From Arcobacter siniprincipis (lineage in GTDB: Bacteria; Campylobacterota; Campylobacteria; Campylobacterales; Arcobacteraceae): DNA of 64,000 nucleotides. Of the stretch, positions 43,059-50,755 are shown piece after piece. The DNA lies in assembly GCF_048571125.1 (NCBI RefSeq), contig NZ_CP182343.1, forward strand, positions 2,976,001-3,040,000, in the 5' to 3' direction. Position 1 is the stretch's first letter; each line of letters opens with the position of its first letter. The translations under genes and the position numbers were made by a program. The notes under the pieces are model-generated. The model searched no databases. It was not told the DNA's origin and worked only from the letters and a program-made list of their open reading frames with translations.

Positions 43059-43868
43059 TTATTTTTTACTAATAGCAGAGCCAAATAAGATTTTTTGATT
43101 TGTTAAGTTTTTTATTTTTATACTATCTTTTTCCCAAATCATCACTACCGTTGAACCCATTTTAAAGTAACCTAAACATTCACCTTTTTTAATATTTAAA
43201 TCTTCATATTCATAAACTTTTATCTCTTTTGCATCAACATTTGTTTCAACAGCACTTTCAAATTCAAATACCATTTGTCCTACATTTAAAGCACCAACAA
43301 ATACCATGTAGAAAAGTTTTTCGTTTTTATCAGTACACTCTAAAATAACTCTTTCATTTTGACAAAATAAATCTATCTCTTTATTTAAATATTTTAGATT
43401 TACTGGATATAGTTTTCCAGGTACATGAATTAGTTTATTTACACTAAAATCACATGGAGCATGATATCTATGATAATCTTTTGGTGAAAGATAAAAGTTC
43501 ATAAAAGTTCCATCAAGTACTTTTTCTAAATTATCTTTTTTTACATGATATGTTAATAACTCTTCAACATTATATTCCATACCTTTTATTTGTAATAAAG
43601 TATCTTTTTTCAAAGCCCCACACTCTGTTATTAAAGAATCAGTTGGTGAAATAACCAAATCATCATCAGAATCTATTTCCCTTTGAATTGCTAATTCTCT
43701 TGTAAACAAATCATTTAGAGACTTATAATATTTAGGGTTTCTAAACTCACTCATATCTAAATGGAAACTTTTCACATAAAGACTATTTATGGTACTTTGA
43801 ATAAAAGAGGGAAACTCTTTTTTTGCAAACTTACCAAAATACTGTGAAATCAAATTTGTAATATGCAT
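43059..43868 (-). CDS. psd: Phosphatidylserine decarboxylase proenzyme Psd
   Basis: Psd converts phosphatidylserine to phosphatidylethanolamine at the inner membrane. The 269-residue proenzyme carries the self-cleavage motif as Met-Gly-Ser-Thr at residues 236-239 (LGST in E. coli); the Ser becomes the pyruvoyl group. The His in Tyr-His-Arg-Tyr-His-Ala-Pro near 132-138 is also conserved. The pssA partner is not in the window. Confidence 0.93.
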   Translation of the reverse strand: MHITNLISQYFGKFAKKEFPSFIQSTINSLYVKSFHLDMSEFRNPKYYKSLNDLFTRELAIQREIDSDDDLVISPTDSLITECGALKKDTLLQIKGMEYNVEELLTYHVKKDNLEKVLDGTFMNFYLSPKDYHRYHAPCDFSVNKLIHVPGKLYPVNLKYLNKEIDLFCQNERVILECTDKNEKLFYMVFVGALNVGQMVFEFESAVETNVDAKEIKVYEYEDLNIKKGECLGYFKMGSTVVMIWEKDSIKIKNLTNQKILFGSAISKK

Positions 43869-44000
43869 TTTAATCCTTATAAAAAATGTATTCTACCTAA
43901 TTATCACTTGATTTTTAAAATTACTATTTAACTTAAGTTCCTAAGAATAAAAAAATATTAATTTGATAATCTTCCATTATTAATATAAAAGGATAATAAT

Positions 44001-44255
44001 ATGCATACTATACAAGTTGAACATGTTTGTGGTTGTTTTAAAAGAAGTGATTTAGAAAACAATTTACAATTAGAGAATAAAGATGATGCTTTAACAAAAG
44101 CTATGGAAATGACAACAACAATGAATGAAGATTTCTGTGGTAAACACGATTTTCAATTAGTTGAAGATAACAATAATTTTGTAATTTCTTTCAAGCAAGA
44201 AGCTCCAACAAATACTACAAGCGGATGCTGTGGTGGTGGATGTGGTTCACACTAA
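44001..44255 (+). CDS. Small Cys-rich hypothetical protein, 84 aa
   Basis: This 84-residue protein has Cys at positions 10 and 12 (Val-Cys-Gly-Cys), Cys-46, and a C-terminal Cys-Cys-Gly-Gly-Gly-Cys-Gly-Ser-His tail (Cys 76, 77, 81; His 84). The pattern suggests metal or thiol binding. I do not know the family. It has an AAAGGA ribosome site and is followed by a hairpin. Confidence 0.7.
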   Translation: MHTIQVEHVCGCFKRSDLENNLQLENKDDALTKAMEMTTTMNEDFCGKHDFQLVEDNNNFVISFKQEAPTNTTSGCCGGGCGSH

Positions 44256-44272
44256 AGGCTTTAACCTTTAGT
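44251..44272. terminator. Hairpin at the Cys-rich/mltA convergence
   Basis: ACTAAAGG and CCTTTAGT pair around CTTTAA, spanning the stop codons of both convergent genes. It lacks a T-run, so terminator function is uncertain. Confidence 0.4.
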
Positions 44273-45356
44273 TGGGAACTAAAATATATAGTTCCCCTGC
44301 TTCCTTCATTCTTCCAGCATACTCTTCTGCTTCTTTTGCAAAACCCCAAAAAAAGTCAGCTCTAATATCACCTTTTATCGCTCCACCTGTATCTGCTGCT
44401 ACCATTAATTGATTTATCTCTTTATTTGTAACTGGATTCTTTGTATTTATAAATACAGGCATTCCTAAAGGAATATATCTTGTATCAACTGCTAAATTCC
44501 TTTGGGGAACTAATTCTACCCCTAAACTTCCCGTTGCTCCTTGAGATCTTTTTTCAAAAAAGATATAACTAGGATTTTTATTCATAACTTCATTTATTTT
44601 ATCAGGGTTATCATAAAACCATTTTTTCATGCCTTGAACTGAAGCACTATAATCACTTTTCCCACCAATATAACCCTTACTTATCATATATTTCCCAATA
44701 GAGGTATATTGTTGTCCATTTTGATTTGCATAACCTATATTAATCAAATCACCATTTGGCAATTCTACTTTTCCAGAACCTTGTATATGTAAAAAATATA
44801 GTTCTATATTGTTATCAACATATAATAATACATCTTGATTTTTATTTTTACTTATATTTTTTCTAGCTTCATAAGGAATAAGTCTATTCCCTTCTATTTT
44901 ACCCCTTAAAGTATATTTTTTAAGTTGGGGATAAACACTTTTTAAATCCACAGTTATCAAATCATCTGGTACTTTATAAATGGGATATTTGTATTTATCT
45001 GTTTTTGTAAAACTTCCATGTAACAAAGGTTCATAGTAACCCGTAATTGTTCCTTTATCAGTTCCATTTTTATTATACAATTTATATGGAGTAAAGTTTT
45101 TTTGAAAAAATGCTTTTGGATTAGTTGTATCATTTGCTTTCAAACAAACCTCTTCAAAAGTCTCTTTTCTAGAACTTTTTGTACAAGCTTTTTTAAAAAC
45201 ATCTAAGGCCAAAGATAAATCATCTTTATCAAAATCTTTTATTTCAGAAAAAGAGACCTTTTCCAAGTTTGCTTTTGAATTATCAATTTTTTCAAATTTT
45301 GGAGCACATCCTGAAAAAATACCAATCAAAATTGTAATAAATATAAAGTTTTTCAT
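44268..45356 (-). CDS. mltA: Membrane-bound lytic murein transglycosylase A
   Basis: MltA cleaves peptidoglycan glycan strands, forming 1,6-anhydro-MurNAc. The signal peptide ends with a lipobox (Ile-Phe-Ser-Gly-Cys, residues 13-17). The MltA core has Gly-Tyr-Tyr-Glu-Pro-Leu near 106-111 and Gln-Gly-Ser-Gly near 192-195. The C-terminal 3D domain has Ala-Asp-Thr-Gly-Gly-Ala-Ile-Lys-Gly with conserved aspartates near 321-334. The length of 362 residues is typical, and the catalytic Asp cluster is intact. Confidence 0.93.
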   Translation of the reverse strand: MKNFIFITILIGIFSGCAPKFEKIDNSKANLEKVSFSEIKDFDKDDLSLALDVFKKACTKSSRKETFEEVCLKANDTTNPKAFFQKNFTPYKLYNKNGTDKGTITGYYEPLLHGSFTKTDKYKYPIYKVPDDLITVDLKSVYPQLKKYTLRGKIEGNRLIPYEARKNISKNKNQDVLLYVDNNIELYFLHIQGSGKVELPNGDLINIGYANQNGQQYTSIGKYMISKGYIGGKSDYSASVQGMKKWFYDNPDKINEVMNKNPSYIFFEKRSQGATGSLGVELVPQRNLAVDTRYIPLGMPVFINTKNPVTNKEINQLMVAADTGGAIKGDIRADFFWGFAKEAEEYAGRMKEAGELYILVPN

Positions 45357-45418
45357 ACATTAATCTCCTGTCATGGGATTTTAGCACTTTTTAGTTAATA
45401 GTAATTTAATTAAAATAT

Positions 45419-45700
45419 TTAGTTGATAGAGTGAACTTCTTTTAAACCACAAGATTTACAGACATACTCAATCTCTTTTACCCCAGAGCATCCGTGATCT
45501 TTTAACAATCTTGTTGTGATAATTTCATATTTAAACTTTGTATTTGTTTTAGTATCAAAAAACTCTTTAGTTTTTTGGTGACAAGAAGGACATTCTCCTT
45601 TATTTAATTTATCTAATCTTGAAGTCTTAGTTTTTAAGTAAAGTAAAATAGAGAAAGATACTATTAAAAATAGTAAAAAAAGGAAAAGAATAGTTTGCAT
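45419..45700 (-). CDS. Membrane-anchored zinc-ribbon-like hypothetical protein
   Basis: This is a 93-residue protein with one N-terminal helix (residues 3-22). A zinc-ribbon-like cytoplasmic or periplasmic domain follows, made of Cys-Pro-Ser-Cys-His near 37-41 and Cys-Lys-Ser-Cys near 81-84, plus an additional Cys-71. Function is unknown. It lies 12 bp after dnaK and is probably on the same transcript as the heat-shock operon. Confidence 0.7.
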   Translation of the reverse strand: MQTILFLFLLFLIVSFSILLYLKTKTSRLDKLNKGECPSCHQKTKEFFDTKTNTKFKYEIITTRLLKDHGCSGVKEIEYVCKSCGLKEVHSIN

Positions 45701-45711
45701 GAAGCAGAGAT

Positions 45712-47595
45712 TTACTCTACTTCAGCATCGATAACATCATCGTCATCTTTTTTAGCTTTTGCATCTGGTTTTGCTCCAGCTTGATCACCTTCTTTTTTAT
45801 ACATTGCTTCTGCTAATTTATGAGAAACTTCAGTTAAAGCTTTAACTTTTTCTTCAATTTGCTCTTTTGTTGCATTTTCATCTTTTAATATTTCTTCTAA
45901 TGCAGCTGCTGCGTCAACAATTTTTTTGCTCTCTTCTTCAGAAACGGCATCACCATTTTCTTCTAAAGTTTTTCTTGTACTATGTAATAGAGCATCAGCT
46001 TGATTTCTGATTTCAATTACTTCTTTTTTCTTAGCATCAGTCTCTTTATTTGCTTCTGCTTCTTGTACCATTTTTTCGATTTCTTCATCAGATAATCCAG
46101 ATGAACCAGAAATAGTAATTTTGTTTTCTTTACCAGTTCCTTTATCTTTAGCACTTACATTTAAAACACCATTTGCATCAATATCAAATGTTACTTCAAT
46201 TTGTGGCACACCTCTTGGAGCTGCTGGAATGTCAGATAATTCAAACATACCTAAAGATTTGTTATCTCTTGCAAATTCTCTCTCACCTTGTCCTACATGA
46301 ATAGAAACAGCAGGTTGATTATCATCAGCTGTTGAGAACACTTGAGATTTTTTAACAGGAATTGTTGTACCTTTTTCAATAAGTTTAGTCATAACTCCAC
46401 CTAAAGTTTCAATTCCAAGTGATAAAGGAGTAACATCTAGTAATAATACATCTTTAACATCACCTTTTAATACACCAGCTTGAACAGCAGCACCAGCAGC
46501 AACTACTTCATCAGGGTTAACACCTTTATTTAAATCTTTTCCAAAGAACTCTTTAACAACTGAATTTGCTTTTGGTAATCTTGTAGATCCACCAACCATG
46601 ATGATTTCTTGGATTTCACCTTTTTCTAAACCAGCATCTTTAAGAGCAACTTTAATATGATCTAGAGTTTCTTTGATTAAATCTTCAGTCATAGACTCAA
46701 ATTTTGCTCTTGTTAATGATTTCACTAAGTGAACTGGTCCTGCATTTCCCATAGAGATAAATGGTAAGTTGATTTCTGTTGATTCAGCAGAAGATAACTC
46801 TTTTTTAGCATTTTCAGCTGCATCTTTTAATCTTTGTAATGCCATTTTATCAGTTTTGATATCAAATCCATTTTCGTCTTTGAACTCTTTTGCTAACCAA
46901 TCAATAATTCTATTATCGAAGTCATCTCCCCCTAAGAATGCATTACCATCCGTTGAAAGTACTTCAAATGTACCATCACCGATTTCTAATACAGTAACAT
47001 CAAATGTACCACCACCTAAATCGTATACAAGAACTTTTTCTTCACCTTTTTTGTCTAAACCATAAGCTAATGATGCAGCTGTTGGCTCATTGATAATTCT
47101 AAGAACATTTAGTCCTGCGATTGTTCCAGCTTCTTGAGTTGCTTTTCTTTGTGCATCATTGAAGTATGCAGGTACAGTAATAACTGCATCAGTTACAGCT
47201 TGTCCTAAATACTCTTCAGCATCAGCTTTTAATTTACCAAGAATTTTAGCTGAGATTTCTTGTGGAGTATAAACTTTTCCACCAATTTCAACAGCAGCAG
47301 CTCCACTTCTATTTACAATTTTATATCCAACTTTTTCTTGTGCTTCTTTAGCATTTTCTTCATCCATCATAAGACCCATAATTCTTTTAATAGAATAAAT
47401 AGTTTTTTCTGGATTTGTAATCGCTTGTCTTTTTGCTGGATCACCAACTAAAACTTCACCTTTATCTGTAAATGCAACAATTGATGGAGTTGTGTTTTTC
47501 CCTTCTTTGTTAGAGATAATTTTTGCTTCACCATTTTCATAAACTGCCATACAAGAGTTTGTAGTTCCTAAATCTATTCCAATAACTTTTCCCAT
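45712..47595 (-). CDS. dnaK: Molecular chaperone DnaK
   Basis: DnaK (Hsp70) binds unfolded proteins in an ATP-driven cycle with GrpE. The 627-residue protein begins with Gly-Ile-Asp-Leu-Gly-Thr-Thr-Asn-Ser at residues 5-13. It has the phosphate-2 motif Tyr-Asp-Leu-Gly-Gly-Gly-Thr-Phe-Asp near 191-199 and ends in an acidic Asp-rich tail, as typical. It follows grpE after a 139-bp gap that contains two hairpins. dnaJ is not in the window. Confidence 0.97.
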   Translation of the reverse strand: MGKVIGIDLGTTNSCMAVYENGEAKIISNKEGKNTTPSIVAFTDKGEVLVGDPAKRQAITNPEKTIYSIKRIMGLMMDEENAKEAQEKVGYKIVNRSGAAAVEIGGKVYTPQEISAKILGKLKADAEEYLGQAVTDAVITVPAYFNDAQRKATQEAGTIAGLNVLRIINEPTAASLAYGLDKKGEEKVLVYDLGGGTFDVTVLEIGDGTFEVLSTDGNAFLGGDDFDNRIIDWLAKEFKDENGFDIKTDKMALQRLKDAAENAKKELSSAESTEINLPFISMGNAGPVHLVKSLTRAKFESMTEDLIKETLDHIKVALKDAGLEKGEIQEIIMVGGSTRLPKANSVVKEFFGKDLNKGVNPDEVVAAGAAVQAGVLKGDVKDVLLLDVTPLSLGIETLGGVMTKLIEKGTTIPVKKSQVFSTADDNQPAVSIHVGQGEREFARDNKSLGMFELSDIPAAPRGVPQIEVTFDIDANGVLNVSAKDKGTGKENKITISGSSGLSDEEIEKMVQEAEANKETDAKKKEVIEIRNQADALLHSTRKTLEENGDAVSEEESKKIVDAAAALEEILKDENATKEQIEEKVKALTEVSHKLAEAMYKKEGDQAGAKPDAKAKKDDDDVIDAEVE

Positions 47596-47734
47596 TTTAT
47601 ATCCTTATCATTTTTTATTATTAAATTTTAAATTCAATTAATAGTTTTCTGACATTGCGGTCAATGATGCTTTGCATCAAATGAAAAATGAATAGTGAAA
47701 AATTAAAAATTTTCTCACTAACACTTCTCTTATT
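47596..47734 (-). other. Structured grpE-dnaK intercistronic region
   Basis: On the minus strand the gap forms three potential hairpins. One is AT-rich (AAAATT/AATTTT), one is TGATGC-AAA-GCATCA, and one is CATTG/CAATG. No separate promoter is obvious. It may be an RNA processing or stability region that sets the DnaK:GrpE ratio. Confidence 0.4.
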
Positions 47735-48334
47735 CTAGTTTGCTATACTTACCATTGCTGGTCTTAGCAATCTTTCTTTCAACATATAACCTTTTTGCAT
47801 AACTTGCACAATTTCACCTGTTTGTTTATCTTCACTATCCACTTGCATAATTGCATTGTGGAAGTTTGGATCAAACTCACCGTCTGTTTCTACAACTGTA
47901 ATATTGTGTTTTTCAAAAGCTGTATAGAAGTTTTTAATTGTAAGTTCTACACCCTCTTTTAGTTTTGCAAGTAAATCTTCAGTACTAAGATTTGTTGCTG
48001 CTTCTTCAGCTGCTAATGCCATTTCTAATGTATCAATTGGAGACAATAAATCTTTTGCAAATTTTTCACTTGCATAATCAATTGCTTGATATTTTTCTTT
48101 TTCTAATCTCTTTTTGATATTTTCAAAATCCGCATGAACTCTTAAATACTTCTCTTCTGTCTCTTTTAATTTCGCTTCAAGCTCAGCAATTTTATCTTCT
48201 GTTGTTGCTTCTTTTACTTCTTCAGTTGATTCTTTTTCATTACAACATGAAGACTCATCTTTACAACACTCTTCGCTTGTCTCAACTTCTTGTTCTATTT
48301 CTTCGTTCTTTGTATTTTCTGTATCTTTACTCAA
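47735..48334 (-). CDS. grpE: Nucleotide exchange factor GrpE
   Basis: GrpE releases ADP from DnaK. The 199-residue protein has an acidic disordered N-terminus. A long coiled coil (about residues 45-110) includes Tyr-Leu-Arg-Val-His-Ala-Asp-Phe-Glu-Asn near 63-72, and the C-terminal beta domain ends Leu-Arg-Pro-Ala-Met-Val. An oddity is the N-terminal Cys-Cys-Lys-Asp and Ser-Cys-Cys-Asn pairs near residues 23-31, unusual for GrpE. It follows hrcA by 10 bp. Confidence 0.95.
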   Translation of the reverse strand: MSKDTENTKNEEIEQEVETSEECCKDESSCCNEKESTEEVKEATTEDKIAELEAKLKETEEKYLRVHADFENIKKRLEKEKYQAIDYASEKFAKDLLSPIDTLEMALAAEEAATNLSTEDLLAKLKEGVELTIKNFYTAFEKHNITVVETDGEFDPNFHNAIMQVDSEDKQTGEIVQVMQKGYMLKERLLRPAMVSIAN

Positions 48335-48344
48335 AATAACTCTC

Positions 48345-49136
48345 CTAATTCATACTTATTTTATTATAAAAGAATTCATAATCTTTTGATAGTTCTCCAA
48401 CCACCAAAAGTTTAGATTCTTTGCTGTTAATTATACAATCATGACAAATACCGATGTACCCTTCTGGGACTATTGTGTCAAAATATATAGCATTTTCAAT
48501 GCTCTCAAAAATAGTTCCTTTTAGAAACTTTTCAATAGTATCTTCATCATAATTAAATCTTAATACCAATGAAAAAAATTCTTTAGTATTAAAAATTCTA
48601 AAGTCTCTATTTTTTAAAAATTGGTTTACTGATTCATATACTTCGAAAGCGCCAACTTGCTTAGAAATATTTACAATATGAATCAAGTCTAAACCTATCA
48701 TATCACTTAAAAATCTATAAAGAGCATCTGTAAACTTTACTGTTACATTAAAAGTTGAAAACTCTAAAATCATATATCGATTTTCTACATTAAGTATATT
48801 TTTTAAAACATCGCTAGTTTGTTCTAAGACAAATGCTGTCAATCCAACTTGAGAAGAATAATAATCAACTGCTTTTTCATCTACAAAATTGAGTTTAAAG
48901 TTTAACTTTGAACTCCAATATTGTCTCAAGGCTTCTGTTGTAGGTGTTCTACCTGAACTAACATGTTCTTGAGCCAAATATCCCTCATCACCCAACTTTT
49001 TAAAGTATCCTCTAATTGTTGCTGGTGAATATGTGATATCATACATATTCTTAAGCTGTGAAGAACCTATAGGCTCTAGATGCTCAATATATGCTTTGAT
49101 AATAGATTGTAATAAAAACTCTTTTTTGTCAATCAT
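48345..49136 (-). CDS. hrcA: Heat-inducible transcription repressor HrcA
   Basis: HrcA represses the heat-shock operon by binding CIRCE. I start it at the ATG at 49136 (263 residues) because a GTG nine codons upstream lies inside the first CIRCE element, where an operator and a start codon would clash. The N-terminal winged helix (Pro-Ile-Gly-Ser-Ser-Gln-Leu, then Ser-Pro-Ala-Thr-Ile-Arg) and the HrcA core match the family. The C-terminus has Cys-His-Asp-Cys. It leads the hrcA-grpE-dnaK operon. Confidence 0.92.
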   Translation of the reverse strand: MIDKKEFLLQSIIKAYIEHLEPIGSSQLKNMYDITYSPATIRGYFKKLGDEGYLAQEHVSSGRTPTTEALRQYWSSKLNFKLNFVDEKAVDYYSSQVGLTAFVLEQTSDVLKNILNVENRYMILEFSTFNVTVKFTDALYRFLSDMIGLDLIHIVNISKQVGAFEVYESVNQFLKNRDFRIFNTKEFFSLVLRFNYDEDTIEKFLKGTIFESIENAIYFDTIVPEGYIGICHDCIINSKESKLLVVGELSKDYEFFYNKISMN

Positions 49137-49156
49137 TTCCAACCAATTTTGTTTAT

Positions 49157-49183
49157 TTAGCACTCATAATCTTAAACTGCTAA
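49157..49183 (-). promoter_or_regulatory. CIRCE operator 1 of the hrcA operon
   Basis: TTAGCACTC-N9-AACTGCTAA matches the CIRCE consensus TTAGCACTC-N9-GAGTGCTAA with two mismatches in the right arm. It overlaps the expected transcription start of the hrcA promoter and sits 20 bp before the ATG. Confidence 0.85.
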
Positions 49184-49186
49184 ATA

Positions 49187-49216
49187 ATTATACTCAATTG
49201 AGTGTTTATTTGTCAA
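49187..49216 (-). promoter_or_regulatory. Sigma-70 promoter of hrcA-grpE-dnaK
   Basis: On the minus strand TTGACA (49216-49211) and TATAAT (49192-49187) are separated by 18 bp. Both hexamers are perfect. Transcription would start within CIRCE 1. Confidence 0.8.
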
Positions 49217-49223
49217 GTATTTT

Positions 49224-49250
49224 TTAGCAATTAATAAATAAAAGTGCTAA
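49224..49250 (-). promoter_or_regulatory. CIRCE-like operator 2
   Basis: TTAGCAATT-N9-AAGTGCTAA differs from the consensus at two positions in the left arm and one in the right. It lies just upstream of the -35 box. The centre-to-centre distance to operator 1 is 67 bp. Confidence 0.65.
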
Positions 49251-49337
49251 TTTGTTGTTTAGGGTTGAGTTAGTGGGGTTTATAGAAACTTAATTTTAAG
49301 TAAATTTAGAATAAATGTCCAGATTTTATTCTCTCTT

Positions 49338-49838
49338 GAAGAGGTAAACCTCTCCGCTTTCTTACTTTTGTATTGACGAAAAGTAAGCAAAAACAACTAC
49401 GGCTTAGGAGCCAGAGGTTCCCTCATTTATTATTTATCTTTTCTGACTTGTAAAACTCACATAAAAATATGCTCTTTAGCATATTTGTTCTGTTCAAACA
49501 GTTACAAGTCTTTTCCGAAAAGATAAATAAACATTCGGCTCCTGCAGATGTAGCAATATTATTTGGTGTCAAAATATTACTTTATAAATTCACAGTTAGA
49601 ATTGTAATGGATTTCTTTCTGCCTTTGATGAAGCTAAGATTTTAGGCTTTATTTTCGGTGAAAAGTAAGAATATGTTTGAGCGTGAAGAAAGAGTGCTAA
49701 ATGCACTCTTTTAGCGAGTCTCGCAACGTAGAAAAGAAAGACTAAAATATTAGGTAGCTTTGCCTTCATCAATTCGGCAGTCTTTTTTGCTTACTTTTTC
49801 GAGATCAAAAAGTAAGAAAAGCGAAGACCTTCAGGTAT
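49338..49838. repeat. About 500-bp non-coding element with terminal inverted repeats
   Basis: The ends at 49341-49402 and 49775-49838 are imperfect inverted copies of each other. Each contains CGCTTT, then a CTTACTTTT/AAAAGTAAG hairpin, then GCAAAAA. No plausible gene is present. The long inner palindrome at 49406-49543 and an 8-bp-stem hairpin at 49690-49710 lie inside. The layout fits a MITE-like or other dispersed intergenic element. The stretch 49251-49337 to its left shows nothing recognisable. Confidence 0.6.
49406..49543. repeat. Nested long inverted repeat (cruciform-forming)
   Basis: Four concentric stems are visible. AGGAGCC pairs with GGCTCCT (49406-49412 and 49537-49543). A perfect 14-bp arm lies at 49430-49443 and 49517-49530. 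GACTTGTAA pairs with TTACAAGTC (49445-49453 and 49502-49510). An inner AAATATGCT/AGCATATTT hairpin (49465-49486) has a 4-base loop. Together they would fold most of 138 bases into one rod. Confidence 0.7.
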
Positions 49839-49849
49839 TCATGAGAATA

Positions 49850-50755
49850 TTATATTAGATCTAATTCCTTACTAATATCTCTAATAAGTTTTGAAAGTGG
49901 ACGTTTATGTAAATCGTCAGATAGATAAATCCCAAATAAGTCTTGTTTTATCTCTTCTTGCGTTTTTTTAGTCAAATCTGATAACTCTTTTATTCTACTA
50001 TCAGGATACTCTTTTCTTTTTTGAATCATCTCTAAAACTTTATATTTATGATAATCATATCTATTATTCAGATTCAAACTCTCTATATAGTTATCATATT
50101 TATTTGAATAATTCTCAATTAGTTTTATATAAAAATCTTGTTCTTTTTCTATTTGAAGATTTAGATTTGAAATAAATGATTTAAACTTAACTCTTTCATC
50201 AAAATTAAAATCTTTATTTGTTGGAGAAAAGTTAAATGGTATTTTTGAATCTTTTACTTTACTATTACATACATAACAACTAGGAACAAGATTATATAAA
50301 CTCAATGCTAAAAATGGATAATCTGATTTTTCTAAAACATAGTCTAATGTAAAAGCATTTTTTGTTTTATTGTTTTTTTTGAAAGTATTTATAAAATCTA
50401 TATTGCAATAATAACAAGTATGAACTTCTATGTTTTCTTGAAAGAATTTAGATATTTTTGGTTGTAGTTTTGAGATTAATATAACAAAATCTTTTGAATT
50501 TGCTTTATCATAATTAAAAAAATTTTTAATCATTTCAAAATCTGTACTTGATAGATTAACAGATTCTTTTATCTCCAATAACTTATCAAAATCACCAGTT
50601 AAAATATCTGCTAAAGAATAATTATTTAAAATGGTTTTAATATGAGTATTGTAGTATTCTTCAAAAGTACAATTATTTTCCTTTTGCATTTTTGTATTTG
50701 CTATTTTTTCATAATAATCTTTTTTCTCAAATTCTTTATATTTAACTAAAATCAT
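49850..50755 (-). CDS. Septu PtuB-like HNH protein with altered HNH motif
   Basis: This is a 301-residue protein. The HNH/zinc framework consists of Cys-114-x-x-Cys-117 and Cys-160-x-x-Cys-163 with Asn-155 and Asn-164 (Asn-Leu-Val-Pro-Ser-Cys-Tyr-Val-Cys-Asn). Family members usually have Leu-Asp-His where this protein has Leu-Asp-Tyr (138-139). It is probably the nuclease-like partner of the upstream ATPase, to which it is coupled by a TAATG overlap. Whether it still cuts DNA is uncertain. It ends 12 bp from the right inverted repeat. Confidence 0.7.
   Translation of the reverse strand: MILVKYKEFEKKDYYEKIANTKMQKENNCTFEEYYNTHIKTILNNYSLADILTGDFDKLLEIKESVNLSSTDFEMIKNFFNYDKANSKDFVILISKLQPKISKFFQENIEVHTCYYCNIDFINTFKKNNKTKNAFTLDYVLEKSDYPFLALSLYNLVPSCYVCNSKVKDSKIPFNFSPTNKDFNFDERVKFKSFISNLNLQIEKEQDFYIKLIENYSNKYDNYIESLNLNNRYDYHKYKVLEMIQKRKEYPDSRIKELSDLTKKTQEEIKQDLFGIYLSDDLHKRPLSKLIRDISKELDLI

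Noticed and set aside
46769..47065. Open frame opposite dnaK
   Set aside because: It is antisense to a highly conserved gene, has no ribosome site and is low-complexity Ser/Asn-rich. A shadow of codon bias.
49136..49163. GTG at 49163 as the hrcA start
   Set aside because: It lies inside the first CIRCE operator and has no clear ribosome site. The ATG at 49136 gives the normal HrcA N-terminus.
49690..49710. Apparent third CIRCE element (GAGTGCTAA followed by GCACTC)
   Set aside because: The arms are in the reverse order and the spacing is wrong for CIRCE. It is a plain 8-bp hairpin inside the repeat element.
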